The notes under the pieces are model-generated. The model was not told the DNA's origin. It saw nothing but the letters and a program-made list of their open reading frames with translations, and did not search any database. A program made the position numbers and the translations under genes. This document shows positions 41,571-52,334 of a stretch of 64,000 nt of DNA, one piece after another (positions within the stretch are counted from its first letter, which is position 1; the number at the start of each line of letters is the position of its first letter). The DNA lies in contig JBAOKB010000045.1 of the NCBI GenBank assembly GCA_037044905.1, forward strand, positions 124,001-188,000, read 5' to 3'. The stretch comes from Hortaea werneckii. Its lineage: Eukaryota > Ascomycota > Dothideomycetes > Mycosphaerellales > Teratosphaeriaceae.

Positions 41571-42698
41571 ATGCCAACTCACGAAGAGCACTTCGCCGGG
41601 ATCGAGGAAGCTACAGGTCGAGTTCGCACATTGAAGGCCAGATTCGACAACGCAGAGAACGACTGGTGTGAAGCCGCAAAGCAACTACAGAGGTTGCGCG
41701 ATGTACGGCAGACTTGGATCGACGAATATGGATACATTCCGTCAGATCCGCTGATGTGGACGCTCCTTGAGCCACATGAAAAGCTCTACACCCGCAAAGC
41801 GAAGGAATATCTTGCTGTCTCGCGGGAGATGATCACTGTGATTTCTCAGCGTGATTCGCGCATCTGGAAATACTTAGACTTCCTCAACAGAGAGACCTCA
41901 ACAGAGGAGCAAGATGAACCAGGGGCGCGCGCGGAACGTGAACGGGCGGCGTACAGAGAGCGCATGCGGCAGCAACGGTTTGCCAGGGCTGAAGCCGAAG
42001 AGCGTCAACGACGCGAAGAAGAGGCCCAGCGCCAAAGACAAAAAGAAGCTCAGCGTCAGGCACAAGCTCGAGCCGAAGCCAGGGAACGCGAGAGACGAGA
42101 TGCAGAGCAGCCCCAGGAGAGAGCTCGACAAGAACAAGCCCGGCGCCACGCACAAGCCAAACAAGAAGAACAGGGCAGGAAACATCGTGAGCAAGCCCAC
42201 CAGGACTTCCGCAAGCGACAGCGCGAGCAAACCGAACAGGAAGTCCCGGGACAGCAGGAAACCCGCAAGCGCCAGAAATCCCAACCCCATTCCCCAGTCC
42301 CCGAGCACAACACCACTGCACCCACCGTCCCCTACGGCACCCTCACGCCCGCCGAAGCAACCTTGGAATGGCGTACCCGCTTCCTCCGTCCCTGGCCAAC
42401 AACCTACTACCGCACCCTGCAGTCCTTCCCCGCGCCACCGCCCACCCCCTGCACGACCTCACCATGCTGTACCCGGACCGGAACCGAAAGGATCCTGCAA
42501 ACCTGCGACAACTTCCTGCGCGAATCCTTCGCCGGGCTAACAAAGGACGAACTGCGGACCCAGCGCAAAAAATGGCATCCGGATCGGTTTGCGGCGTCTC
42601 CGGAGGAAAGAGGGGGGGATAGGGCGGCGTATCGGAAGATGGCGGGGGAGGTGTTTGTGGTGGTGAATGAGGTGTATGAGGAGAAGAAGAAGAAGTAG
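41571..42698 (+). CDS. Coiled-coil protein with C-terminal J-like (NFKBIL1-type) segment
   Basis: This is a 375-aa single-exon protein. The N-terminal 110 residues are predicted helical (GIEEATGRVRTLKARFDNAEND). Residues of about 120-235 are a highly charged Arg/Gln/Glu/Ala coiled coil (repeated EERQRREEEAQRQRQ-like blocks), followed by a Pro-rich stretch. The C-terminal 60 residues read LTKDELRTQRKKWHPDRF and then a helix rich in Ala and Val (AYRKMAGEVFVVVNEVYEE). The WHPDRF motif and flanking helices resemble the degenerate J-like ends of NFKBIL1-type proteins. The function is unknown in fungi. There is no frame break despite high GC. The minus-strand frames beneath it are compositional shadows. 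Confidence 0.72.
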   Translation: MPTHEEHFAGIEEATGRVRTLKARFDNAENDWCEAAKQLQRLRDVRQTWIDEYGYIPSDPLMWTLLEPHEKLYTRKAKEYLAVSREMITVISQRDSRIWKYLDFLNRETSTEEQDEPGARAERERAAYRERMRQQRFARAEAEERQRREEEAQRQRQKEAQRQAQARAEARERERRDAEQPQERARQEQARRHAQAKQEEQGRKHREQAHQDFRKRQREQTEQEVPGQQETRKRQKSQPHSPVPEHNTTAPTVPYGTLTPAEATLEWRTRFLRPWPTTYYRTLQSFPAPPPTPCTTSPCCTRTGTERILQTCDNFLRESFAGLTKDELRTQRKKWHPDRFAASPEERGGDRAAYRKMAGEVFVVVNEVYEEKKKK

Positions 42699-43422
<724 letters not shown>

Positions 43423-45129
43423 CTAGCTAGCCCCCTGAATCCCCAACCCGACCCCTCTCTCCTCCCCTCCTTCCGCCTCTCTTTCCTCCCAAGTTCTCGC
43501 TTTTGACTTCTTTGTCGAAGAAGCCTTCCCGTCCTGCTGTTCGCGACTCTCATCCTCCTCGTCAGGCACACCACGGGAGGACTTCGTGACCTGGCCGAAG
43601 AGTTTGGTCTGGCGCATCGTCGGCGTAGAGGTAGGTGGGCTTCTTCTGCTGCTGTAGAATCCAGTCTGCTGCTGGTGGGATCGCGGTTGCTCGTTGTATT
43701 GCTCATGGTAAAGACGAGTTGGTGAAGGGGGGAGGGGATACTGAGCCTGGTTCTCAGCATTTAGCCTTAAGATCTGGGTCGCAGCCCGGGAGGCGGAAGA
43801 GGTGATGGCGGGGGGACTGCTCATGCCGGGATTACCTCTTGAAATGGGGTTGGACGGAGGGTGGTGGTCGGGGCCGTCTTCGTTTTCTAGGATGTCCGTC
43901 TCGGCTTCGCTGTCTTCGATTGGGTCGTTGCGGAGGTTGTTCTCCTCGCGTTCGGGTTCGGAGGCGGAAATGGTGCCTTCGCTTCCTGCCCTTTCCCGGC
44001 GAGGCGGTGGGAATGCTGCTCTACCTCCGCTGACTGGTAAAGCTGGCTGGGAGTAGATGTTCTTCGGGTGTGGACCTCGTTCGCCACCGCCTTCTGGGGT
44101 TCGCATAGTGTTCATTCTCGCCGGAGGAGCGGTGGAAGGGACTTTCATCGGCGGCAGACGGTTGGACGGGGTTGTGTAGATTTGCTGCTGCTGCCTCTTC
44201 TGCGGCTGTTGGACAGGTGTCACTGGGAGGGAAGAGAGAGAATGGGTATTGCGGTTATGGCCAATTTTCTGCTTCTTCCTTCCGCTGCTCGTGTTGGTGC
44301 GACCCTCTTGTCTCGCCATCTCCGATGCCTGGAGCAAGGCGGCAAAAGGTTGCTGGGAGTGGTCCTGGGTGGTGCGGGAGGGTCGTTGTGGGGTAGAATA
44401 GACGGATCGAGGGGTGGCATCGGTCATCCCTCCCGAGCGTGAGCGAATCTTGTGGAGATGTTCACGGTTCTCCCGGATGCGCTCTCTCATCAGCAGGACC
44501 TTGTCACTGAGGCTGGCAATCTCGCCCTCTTGCCTGCCGATGACTTTCTCTTGGGCGCTGCACTCGCGCTGCAGCGATTGGTTGTGTTCTGTCAGCAGCT
44601 GCACATCCCGACATAGACGCTGATACAGCTCCTTCTGGACGGGGATCGTGCCCTCTGGAAGAGGCGGAGGTTGTGAGGAAGGGGCGAGGTGTGACTGGGC
44701 GGCATGGTGCTGCTCGCTCGCGATGTAGATGACGTCGTTCTCATACTGGGCCATGCGCGCCTCAACCGCCATCCGTTCCAGGGCGGCTTGCGATTCCTGG
44801 GCGAGCATGGTGTGCTGCAAGCGATAGTGCTGAGCCGTCGTCTTGGCTTCATGGAGAGCGGACTGCATGGCCAGCATGTGTGCCCGGAGCTCTTCCACCG
44901 AGGCAGTCGCGACCTCGTCGGCCGTCATAGTGCCGGCGGAGGCGGGCCGCTGTCGTTGCGAATGCGATTGAGTATCAACGGTGGGCGGTGGGGTGGACAT
45001 GTGCGAGGCCGAGGGCGTCGGGGTCCGAGTCTTGCTGCGCTGCGATGAAGAGAGTTGCGATGACTGCGTGGCAGGCACGACCAGGTCCGGAGGCGGCATG
45101 AGCTCGCCGACGAAGCTGTCCTGTGACAT
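43423..45129 (-). CDS. Coiled-coil, largely disordered hypothetical protein
   Basis: This is a 568-aa single-exon protein rich in Ser, Pro, Gln and Arg. A disordered head (Pro/Thr/Ser-rich, to about residue 70) precedes a coiled coil of about residues 75-225 (SVEELRAHMLAMQSALHEAK ... ECSAQEKVIGRQEGEIASL). The rest is low-complexity, with repeated SP/TP sites that could be phosphorylated, an acidic patch (PIEDSEAETDILENEDGPD) and a basic tail. This plan resembles spindle-pole, septum or cytoskeletal adaptors, but no named family can be assigned. It shares a 708-bp divergent promoter with the leucine-rich-repeat gene. Confidence 0.75.
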   Translation of the reverse strand: MSQDSFVGELMPPPDLVVPATQSSQLSSSQRSKTRTPTPSASHMSTPPPTVDTQSHSQRQRPASAGTMTADEVATASVEELRAHMLAMQSALHEAKTTAQHYRLQHTMLAQESQAALERMAVEARMAQYENDVIYIASEQHHAAQSHLAPSSQPPPLPEGTIPVQKELYQRLCRDVQLLTEHNQSLQRECSAQEKVIGRQEGEIASLSDKVLLMRERIRENREHLHKIRSRSGGMTDATPRSVYSTPQRPSRTTQDHSQQPFAALLQASEMARQEGRTNTSSGRKKQKIGHNRNTHSLSSLPVTPVQQPQKRQQQQIYTTPSNRLPPMKVPSTAPPARMNTMRTPEGGGERGPHPKNIYSQPALPVSGGRAAFPPPRRERAGSEGTISASEPEREENNLRNDPIEDSEAETDILENEDGPDHHPPSNPISRGNPGMSSPPAITSSASRAATQILRLNAENQAQYPLPPSPTRLYHEQYNEQPRSHQQQTGFYSSRRSPPTSTPTMRQTKLFGQVTKSSRGVPDEEDESREQQDGKASSTKKSKARTWEEREAEGGEERGVGLGIQGAS

Positions 45130-45837
45130 GGCTGGCGAGCGCGAAGTCGATGTAGCGGGGCGAGGTGGTCAACAGTGGCCGTCGAGTTGCATACACCTTG
45201 CGGACTCGGGAAGCAGCGTCGCAAGGGTCTATGGTGGGAATAAGCAAGGAGCGCTTGGTGAGAATGATGTCGTGAGCTGGATGCGATGGACTATGGAGGC
45301 AGCGGGTGACTTTGCGACAACGGTGTCGGTCTGGTTACATAGGGCGGGGTTGGATGGGCTATCTTCCTATGTACCTTGAAGGATACTATGTAGTGATAGC
45401 CTGAGGCCCTCGATCGGCGGGTGGCTGAAATGGAAGGCTGGGTTGTCTCTCGCTTGACGTTCATGGGCACCCGCATTGCCGCACTACTCGTGCATCACAC
45501 GGTTGACATGTTGCTAGGGCGGCGAGGTCCGGGCCGTAAGTGCCTGCATGGCTAGCGCGTCACACCCACAGAGCCGAAGGAGCCGAAAACCACTAAGCCC
45601 CAAGGCGGTAAGGTATCAACATCTGTGCGCTTCTTCCTTGAACGATTGACAGCCTGGAGGGAAGGAGGGAGTGAGCGGAGGGGCATCAAGTCTCGCCAGC
45701 CTATACTCGGCGCACTCTACCACGAGCGTCCCATGCATACGCACCGACCGACAGCAGCCATGTGTACGGCCTAAGCGAATCATCCAGCGTCTAAACCCAA
45801 CCCTCCTGTCCATTGTCCGACCAGCGCAGTTGGCACC
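45130..45837. promoter_or_regulatory. Divergent promoter region
   Basis: This is a 708-bp spacer between start codons of the coiled-coil gene (-) and the leucine-rich-repeat gene (+). No gene is supported and no TATA box is obvious. Confidence 0.4.
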
Positions 45838-48800
45838 ATGGAAGGCTCCAACAGACCCTCAGGCCTCCCCCGGCCCACCTCCAAACTCCCCGTGCTGAAC
45901 AAGCGTTCCAGTCAGCTCTTTCCTAAACCGGCCGACCCCGCCAAGGAGCCTTCCAAGCCACCGCCGCCAACATCAAGACTTCAAAAGCGCTCCTCTATTG
46001 CCACTTTGCCACGTGCATCTCAGAGCACTACCAATGGTCTCAAAGAACCGGCATCTGCTCAGTCATCCTCCTCCAACGGGTCCACCGGCGTTCGTGCGCC
46101 CGCCCATGGCACATTGCGGGGCCTACCGCGCCCTGGTAGCACCGTGCGAGGCTCCTCCGCTCGACCATCATCGCGTGGCAACCAACAACGCACCGCTCTT
46201 CCCTCCTTCACCACCAAGCCTGGCGCGGATCGTCTAGAGGACGAAGAGAATGAGGACCGGCTTACCTCCCTCGATGGATTCCGTACCGCATCTCGTCAAG
46301 GGCTTCGTGATTTCGAGGAGACGAGCCCCGTAGAGAACGAGGATCCCAGCGACTATCAATTAGATGAGGAGCTCTTCAGGCCCAAAGATAGGAAGACGTC
46401 CCGTCCTTCGTTGAGCGACCGCACTATCGAATCGCTCCAATCGGTAAGCACTCCACAGAAAGGCCGAAGGCAATCATCTTTCTTTACCAATGGCGAAACG
46501 TCTCCGACACGCCCCCCCTCCGCCATGAGCAGGAATGCGAGTGGAGGTTCTAATCCAGGTCGGCCTGGGACTAGTGATGGTTCCAAGCCGTCGGCACGTG
46601 AAGTTTCCCCTGCTAAGAAAGCACCCGCCAGTGCTCGTCCGGCGACGAGGGTCTCTGCTGTCCCGACTCCTGGCAGCTTTGGCTTTGGTGGACCCATGTC
46701 GGCGAGTGCGAAGCGTAGGAGTGTCAGCACTGCGTTCACGGCAGATCCAAAGACTCAAGCGAGTAGTCGGGCGTTGCCAACAGTTGAGAGGTCTCCGAGC
46801 CCTTCGAAACGCATAAGACCGGTTGACGGGCTTGTGGGCGGTAGCGGGATGAAGGAGACTGGCAATAGGACGATGGCAGCGCGTCCGACAAAGGCTAAAG
46901 CTGGCGCCGAGGGTACATTCAAGAAACCCTTGCATCCTGTCAGGCCTACTGCAAAGAGTGATGACACTGCCCCTGCTGCAACAGACGCGCCAAGTGCGAA
47001 AGCAGCAGCCGCTAGCTCCTCTTCTTCGGCGCTGAGACAGCAGATTGCCGCCGCCAAAGCTGCTGCGAAGAAGGAGAAGGAGAAAGCCAAACACGATTCG
47101 CCACAGCTGCAGGATGACCGTGCGTCATTCGATGCCTTTGATTCGAATCAGCATCCAGACCCATTCAACACGGCACCAAAAGATGAGAAGCGTATGCTGA
47201 AACAGCGAATCAAAATCGCCTGGACGAGTGGCAAGCTAAACATCGCCGGACTCGGACTCAAATCCGTGCCAGAGGAAGTGTTGGGGATGTACGAGTCGAA
47301 AGCTATGGAAGAAGGCAAGGCCAACTGGGCGGAGGTTGTAGATTTGACGAGGATGATTGCAGCAGACAACGAGTTTACCGAGCTGCCGACGACAATGTTT
47401 CCCGACCTCTCGATAGAAGAGATGGAGCAAGACGAACAAAGCATGGGCAGTCCATTTGGTGGACTAGAAATGCTCGATTTGCACGGCAACCAACTTCAGA
47501 CTCTGCCAATGGGTCTGAGGAGGTTAGAGCGGCTAACGACCCTCAACTTGTCTCACAATGGACTCGACACTTCTTGCTTAGACCTCATCATCCAGGTTCC
47601 CACCCTACGGGAGCTGAAAATAGGCCACAACAACCTCTCGGGCCACCTCTCGGCCTCTCTTTGCACTTCGCTACCCCATCTCGAAACCCTCGATCTCCAA
47701 AACAACAAACTTCCTGCCCTTCCCGAAACTCTCCGCGAGCTTACGAGCCTGAGAATCTTGAATGTCTCGAACAACCAACTTACTGCCCTACCCATGGAAG
47801 CGCTTCAGAACGTCCCCCTCACCGAGCTAGACGCCAGCAATAACGCCCTCATCGCCTCTCTCTTTCCACTAGGCGGCGTAAGCGGCCATCCAACCCTCCA
47901 AACCCTCTGCGTAGCCAACAACTCCCTCGCCGCGCTTACATTCTCCCCGTCACTCCATCTACCCGCGCTGAAAACTCTCGACGTACGGAATAATCACCTC
48001 ACAGCTTTACCGGCTGACCTCTCCAGCTGTATGGGAGAGCTATTAGAACTTTTCGTGGGAGAGAACAAAATACCCGAACTACCTGAAGGATTCACAGCGT
48101 TGAAGAAGTTGAAAAGGCTTGATTTAGGCGGCAACGATTTAAGAGTTCTCGAGCCAAGCATTGCGCGGATGGAGGGCTTGGAGAGTTTGGTGTTACATGG
48201 GAATCCGCTCCGGGAGAGGAAGTTTCTCACTATGAATGTGCAGGAGATAAAGAGGGTGCTAAGGGGAAAGCTGGAGCCTGCTGAGGCTGAAGAGCTGGAT
48301 GAAAATGACGGGGAGGTTAGTGACCCAGAGACCGTTATTGGGATTCCCAATGGGACAAAGACGCCGAAGTGGAAGGTCTCTGGGAAGGGAGTGCTGGATC
48401 TGTCTTCTAAGGGACTAACAGACGAAGAGGTCGAAGCGGGCCTTGGCCCTTTCCTGGCGGAGAACGAAGTCAAGGAGCTTTATCTGCAGGGGAACCAACT
48501 GACTCGGTTCCCATCCACCTCCCTCTCGGAGACGGGGGCAGGAGACGGAGCAAAGAACCTCCGGATCCTAGACCTCTCCCGTAACCTCTTCAGCAGCGAC
48601 TCTTACCTCGTCCCTTTCCCCTCCTCCTCCTCATCCGCCACCCGCCTCCATCTCCCCACTCTCCAAGACCTCTCCCTCGCCTCCTGCCGCCTCACCACCC
48701 TCGACCCCCTCACCTCCCTCCTCAGCGCCCCCAATCTGCACACCCTCAACCTCTCCGCCAACCGCCTCGCAGGACCCCTCCCGGTCCTCCGCCACGCGAA

Positions 48801-49149
48801 CGCCTTCCCGAACCTCACCACCCTCCTCGCGAGGGACAACCGCTTCGACTCCCGCTTGGAGCGCCGTATGCTCCAAGGTCTCACCACCGTCGATCTCAGC
48901 TGTAATGATCTCTCGGGACTGGATCCGGAGATTGGATGGTTATGGGGTGGGCTGCAGGACGACGAGGGGGACGTGAGTGAGGTGGCGGTGGTGGTTGTGG
49001 AGAGGTGTCTCCGCCATCTGGATGTCGGGAGTAATGCTTTCCGGGTCCCCGGCATGAGGGTGTTGGAACGGGGTACGGAGGGGTTGTGTCGGTGGTTGAG
49101 GGAGAGGATCCCGGCTCCGGCTCCTTGTTCTGAGGGTGGACAGGAGTGA
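45838..49149 (+). CDS. Large leucine-rich-repeat protein
   Basis: This is an uninterrupted 1103-aa protein. Residues 1 to about 410 are Ser/Pro/Arg/Lys-rich and disordered, ending in an Ala/Lys helix (AAAKAAAKKEKEKAKHD). A first block of leucine-rich repeats runs from about 460 to 800, with canonical units such as LEMLDLHGNQLQTLPMGLRRL and LTTLNLSHNGLD. An acidic hinge (ELDENDGEVSDPETV) separates a second block (about 850-1090; VKELYLQGNQLTRFPS, LRILDLSRNLFSS). The L-x-L-x-x-N-x-L pattern with leucine-proline ends fits the short SDS22/LRRC40-like class. Such proteins are interaction scaffolds, often for phosphatases or small GTPases, but no partner can be inferred here. A Leu-rich C-terminal end contains RWLRERIPAPAP. 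Confidence 0.88.
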   Translation: MEGSNRPSGLPRPTSKLPVLNKRSSQLFPKPADPAKEPSKPPPPTSRLQKRSSIATLPRASQSTTNGLKEPASAQSSSSNGSTGVRAPAHGTLRGLPRPGSTVRGSSARPSSRGNQQRTALPSFTTKPGADRLEDEENEDRLTSLDGFRTASRQGLRDFEETSPVENEDPSDYQLDEELFRPKDRKTSRPSLSDRTIESLQSVSTPQKGRRQSSFFTNGETSPTRPPSAMSRNASGGSNPGRPGTSDGSKPSAREVSPAKKAPASARPATRVSAVPTPGSFGFGGPMSASAKRRSVSTAFTADPKTQASSRALPTVERSPSPSKRIRPVDGLVGGSGMKETGNRTMAARPTKAKAGAEGTFKKPLHPVRPTAKSDDTAPAATDAPSAKAAAASSSSSALRQQIAAAKAAAKKEKEKAKHDSPQLQDDRASFDAFDSNQHPDPFNTAPKDEKRMLKQRIKIAWTSGKLNIAGLGLKSVPEEVLGMYESKAMEEGKANWAEVVDLTRMIAADNEFTELPTTMFPDLSIEEMEQDEQSMGSPFGGLEMLDLHGNQLQTLPMGLRRLERLTTLNLSHNGLDTSCLDLIIQVPTLRELKIGHNNLSGHLSASLCTSLPHLETLDLQNNKLPALPETLRELTSLRILNVSNNQLTALPMEALQNVPLTELDASNNALIASLFPLGGVSGHPTLQTLCVANNSLAALTFSPSLHLPALKTLDVRNNHLTALPADLSSCMGELLELFVGENKIPELPEGFTALKKLKRLDLGGNDLRVLEPSIARMEGLESLVLHGNPLRERKFLTMNVQEIKRVLRGKLEPAEAEELDENDGEVSDPETVIGIPNGTKTPKWKVSGKGVLDLSSKGLTDEEVEAGLGPFLAENEVKELYLQGNQLTRFPSTSLSETGAGDGAKNLRILDLSRNLFSSDSYLVPFPSSSSSATRLHLPTLQDLSLASCRLTTLDPLTSLLSAPNLHTLNLSANRLAGPLPVLRHANAFPNLTTLLARDNRFDSRLERRMLQGLTTVDLSCNDLSGLDPEIGWLWGGLQDDEGDVSEVAVVVVERCLRHLDVGSNAFRVPGMRVLERGTEGLCRWLRERIPAPAPCSEGGQE

Positions 49150-49369
49150 GATTTTTTTTCGGGGGGAGGGGGGGGGAATGGGGAGTTGGGGTGAAGTGGT
49201 GGTTCATGCTTCTCGATGCGTCGTTGGGGAAGAAGGAAGGGAAAGGGGGAAAAGATTTTCTTTACCTGACACCTGTTTTCCTTGAGGTCTCCAGAAAGGA
49301 GGGAAAAGTCTCGAGAGAGTTGGGAATCTTTTTCGTATGGTATTCGAACTTTTCAAACCTATTTCTTTT

Positions 49370-49567
49370 TCCTTCTTCTTCTTCTTCTTCTTCTTCTTCT
49401 TCTTCTTCTTCTTCTTCTTCTTCTTCTTCTTCTTCTTCTTCTTCTTCTTCTTCTTCTTCTTCTTCTTCTTCTTCTTCTTCTTCTTCTTCTTCTTCTTCTT
49501 CTTCTTCTTCTTCTTCTTCTTCTTCTTCTTCTTCTTCTTCTTCTTCTTCTCCTTCTTCTTCTTCTCC
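49370..49567 (+). repeat. (TTC)n trinucleotide microsatellite
   Basis: About 60 nearly perfect TTC/CTT units run about 220 bp downstream of the leucine-rich-repeat gene stop, with one interruption (CTCC) near 49550. The strand asymmetry (pyrimidine on plus) matches GAA/TTC arrays that can form triplex DNA. All open frames across it are homopolymeric Ser, Leu, Phe, Glu or Lys and are not genes. Confidence 0.97.
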
Positions 49568-50004
49568 GGCCATCTCTGCGCTGTGTCGTGGTGTTTCCGA
49601 CCTTGAACAGCTCCTCCTAGGTCGCAGAACTCTGATTCCCCTTTCTGGGCCGAGGAACTTAGTGAAGGGCAGTCAAAAAAGTGGGATTTGGTCGGGAGAA
49701 GGAGTATGGTAGTCACTCAGTTGTATGACTTGAATCTCGGAGGCCGTTTCATTTCCTAGTTAATGATTTAACTCTTTTTTTTTCTTTTTAAGTTTTTGTA
49801 TTTACGGTATCACCTTTGCTACTTATCTCTCCCCTCCAGTTTCATCATTTTCGCGACGCCTTCTGCGACTTTATTCTTTGTTTCCACTCCGATTTACCCG
49901 TTATCCCAAAGGGAATCCGACACCTTTCCGAGCTCTCGGGTAGAGTGAGCAGTCAAAGGAGATCGGGAGAACAGAAAGGGGCCAAAACCGGAAAAAAGGG
50001 GGAA

Positions 50005-50184
50005 ATGTGTCTCTTGATCATAAAACATTGGACCCCCTGTTTCCACCTCCGCGCGTTCTGTGTCGAGTACTGCGGGTATTACTTCGCTAGTCCCGGCCTG
50101 GAGGCATGTGAGTGTCCCTTTCGACGGGATGTCTTGCTTGAGAGGGAGGAAGTTGGGGGTTGTCCTGTTTGTGTCTGGGGTTGA
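50005..50184 (+). CDS. Possible small cysteine-rich protein (doubtful)
   Basis: This 59-aa frame starts MCLLIIKHWTPCFHL and contains seven cysteines, including CVEYCGYY and ACECPF and a final CPVCVW. The pattern recalls many tiny fungal hypothetical proteins that begin MC and carry paired cysteines, and it is reminiscent of the small protein at 35750. There is no support beyond composition and spacing, and the flanking sequence is low complexity. It may equally be chance. Confidence 0.25.
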   Translation: MCLLIIKHWTPCFHLRAFCVEYCGYYFASPGLEACECPFRRDVLLEREEVGGCPVCVWG

Positions 50185-51200
50185 GGGGGAGGATGATGTT
50201 CATGACGATGCTGAGTGGGATGAGGGTGACGTGAGCGATGATATCGATAGGGGGGAATCATCGTGATGGGTGCAATGGGGAGCCACGATATGTTAATCTG
50301 GTGGGCTTCTAATCGAGTCCAAAAAGGCGGTGGGGGTGAGCAAAATGAGGTGTGGATCCAACTGGAAGTACGAAGATATCACGACGGAGTTCTGGGTATT
50401 TTGAACAATTTCCTTCCAAGAACAGAAGCCAGTATCCAGAGCAGTTGGATTGCTCGTCGTAGTACTATGTCCCTGCCCATGTTGCTAACTGCTTCGATTC
50501 CTGTGCGTGACGTTACAATGTCGGCGAGCGAACCCGGAACGGCTTTTAGCAACCTATGCATTTGTTGACTTTAGATCATTCAATGATGAAGGAGCATTCT
50601 TCGCGATGATCAGTATATGCACGTGAGTGCAGACGATGCTACATCTCACTCCCTGGTTGGCCCCGACACGTGAGCAAACGTCGCGACAAGTAGGACGCAA
50701 CTCAGAATGAGAAAACATCATGGTCTTGCCCTGTCTTACCCATTCGCTGTCCCTAGACTCCGAAGTAATGCAACTTGGCTAAGGCCTAGCCCCTAAGCTT
50801 TGTATGTCTTGCCCCGGAATGTAACATGAGCTATTGATGTCCTATTCTTGAAGGCCTTTTACGGTGAATGGAAGTGAGAGTAGGTGGACAACTCGAATGT
50901 ACACTTTGCCATTCAGTACGCCGTGCGTCTGAATCCCCAATCATTGTCGTTCCCGAACCTCAACTCGTGCTGTTTCTCTCAACATTGCGTCTATGAAACC
51001 GAGTTATATCCTCGCGATCCCGTTGTATTCGTAATTATCAGTTTCAGGGAGCGGCAAAGAGAATGGTCAAAGCTAGATCGTCGGCCGACGATGAGCCATT
51101 CTCCTGCAGACCAGTCACCGACGCGGCAAACAGCGGCCAATAGCTTGGCCGAAGGCGGAGTACTTCAATGCGAAGAAGGCACTCCTAACCGCAAACACAC

Positions 51201-51230
51201 ATGTCGACATTTAGCATTCGCTCAAAATGA
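51201..51230 (+). promoter_or_regulatory. uORF whose stop overlaps the ACC deaminase start
   Basis: A nine-codon upstream frame (MSTFSIRSK, stop TGA) begins at 51201. Its stop overlaps the main start codon as ATGA at 51227-51230. If the leader includes it, translation of ACC deaminase would depend on leaky scanning or termination-reinitiation. Confidence 0.5.
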
Positions 51231-52321
51231 ACGGAAATACGCCTGACTACATTGCGAAGCTCAAGAGCATACCAAAGGAAAAGTTCCTCTTCGGTCCATC
51301 ACCGATACAATACTTGCCGCGCCTGTCCCAAGAATTGTCGCCTGAAGGCGGAGTTAAGATATGGGCGAAACGTGATGATTGCAACAGGTAAGTAACCTTT
51401 CAGAACTACTCGGAGGAAAGTGTACTAAATTGAGACAGTGGTCTTGCCTATGGCGGCAACAAAGTCCGCAAGCTCGAGTACCTGGTAGCTGATGCAAAGA
51501 AGCAAGGCTGCGATACTTTAGTATCTGTTGGCGGCGTGCAGAGTAATCACACTCGAGCAGTGACAGCTGTTGCTACGGCGTCCGGGCTGAAAGCCGTGAC
51601 GGTCCAAGAGAAGTGGGTACCCATCGATCCGCCGCTCTACGACAAGACTGGCAATATCTTGCTTTCGCGATTGATGGGCGGCGATGTGCGGCTGAATCAA
51701 GAAGGCTTCCATATCGGCCACAAAGAAGCGACGAAGGAGGCGGTTGAATCCGTCAAAGCCAAGGGTGGAAAGCCTTACTATGTCCCCGCAGGTGCTTCGG
51801 ATCACGAACTCGGCGGTTTGGGTTTCACCAACTTTGTCGTCGAGCTCGCTGAGCAAGAAGCTCAAATGGGTCTCTTCTTCGACACTCTGATTGTCTGTTC
51901 TGTCACCGGCAGCTCCCATGCCGGCCTACTCACGGGAGCCGTTGCAGAAGGGAAAGGCCGTAAAGTGATTGGCATCGATGCGTCCGGCAAGCCTGCCGAG
52001 ACCAAGTCACAGATCACGCGCATCGCACGAAATACTGCCAAACTGCTCGACCCGAGTCTTGAGATTCCAGACGAGGCCATTATTCTTGACGAGCGCTTTC
52101 ATGAAGGCATCTACGGCATCCCTGGGCCGAGCACTATCGATGCAATGAAAATGGCGGCGCAGACTGATGCCCTCATTACGGATCCTGTGTACGAAGGGAA
52201 GAGCATGGCGGGTATGATGCAGCTTATCAAAGAAGGCGCTATCAAACCAGGTAGCAATGTGCTCTACGTGCATCTTGGAGGACAGCCGGCACTCAATGCC
52301 TACTCTTCCTATTTTGAGTAG
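51227..52321 (+). CDS. acdS: 1-aminocyclopropane-1-carboxylate (ACC) deaminase
   Basis: This PLP-dependent enzyme opens ACC, the plant ethylene precursor, to 2-oxobutyrate and ammonia. Exons 51227-51387 and 51439-52321 give 347 aa, the usual length. The splice restores AKRDDCNS|GLAYGGNKVRKLEYL with the PLP lysine. The SVGGVQSNHTRAV block and the VCSVTGSSHAGLL phosphate-binding loop follow. Two positions that separate ACC deaminase from D-cysteine desulfhydrase, the Glu of DPVYEGKSM and the Leu of VHLGGQPALN, carry the ACC deaminase residues; I rely on recalled family knowledge for that distinction. The family is widely regarded as bacterial in origin. The gene converges with the HET-domain gene, only 13 bp between stops. 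Confidence 0.92.
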
Positions 52322-52334
52322 ATTGCCCTGTGGC

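Larger units (their letters stand above)
49150..51226. other. Intergenic region with a large (TTC)n array
   Basis: About 2 kb lies between the leucine-rich-repeat gene and ACC deaminase. It begins with a G-rich run just past the stop, contains the TTC microsatellite, T-rich tracts at 49770-49800, and possibly one small Cys-rich frame (50005-50184). The ACC deaminase promoter and a short uORF occupy the last part. No other gene is supported. Confidence 0.45.

Noticed and set aside
49146..49716. Poly-Ser, poly-Leu, poly-Phe, poly-Glu and poly-Lys open frames
   Set aside because: They are translations of the TTC/GAA microsatellite in each frame.
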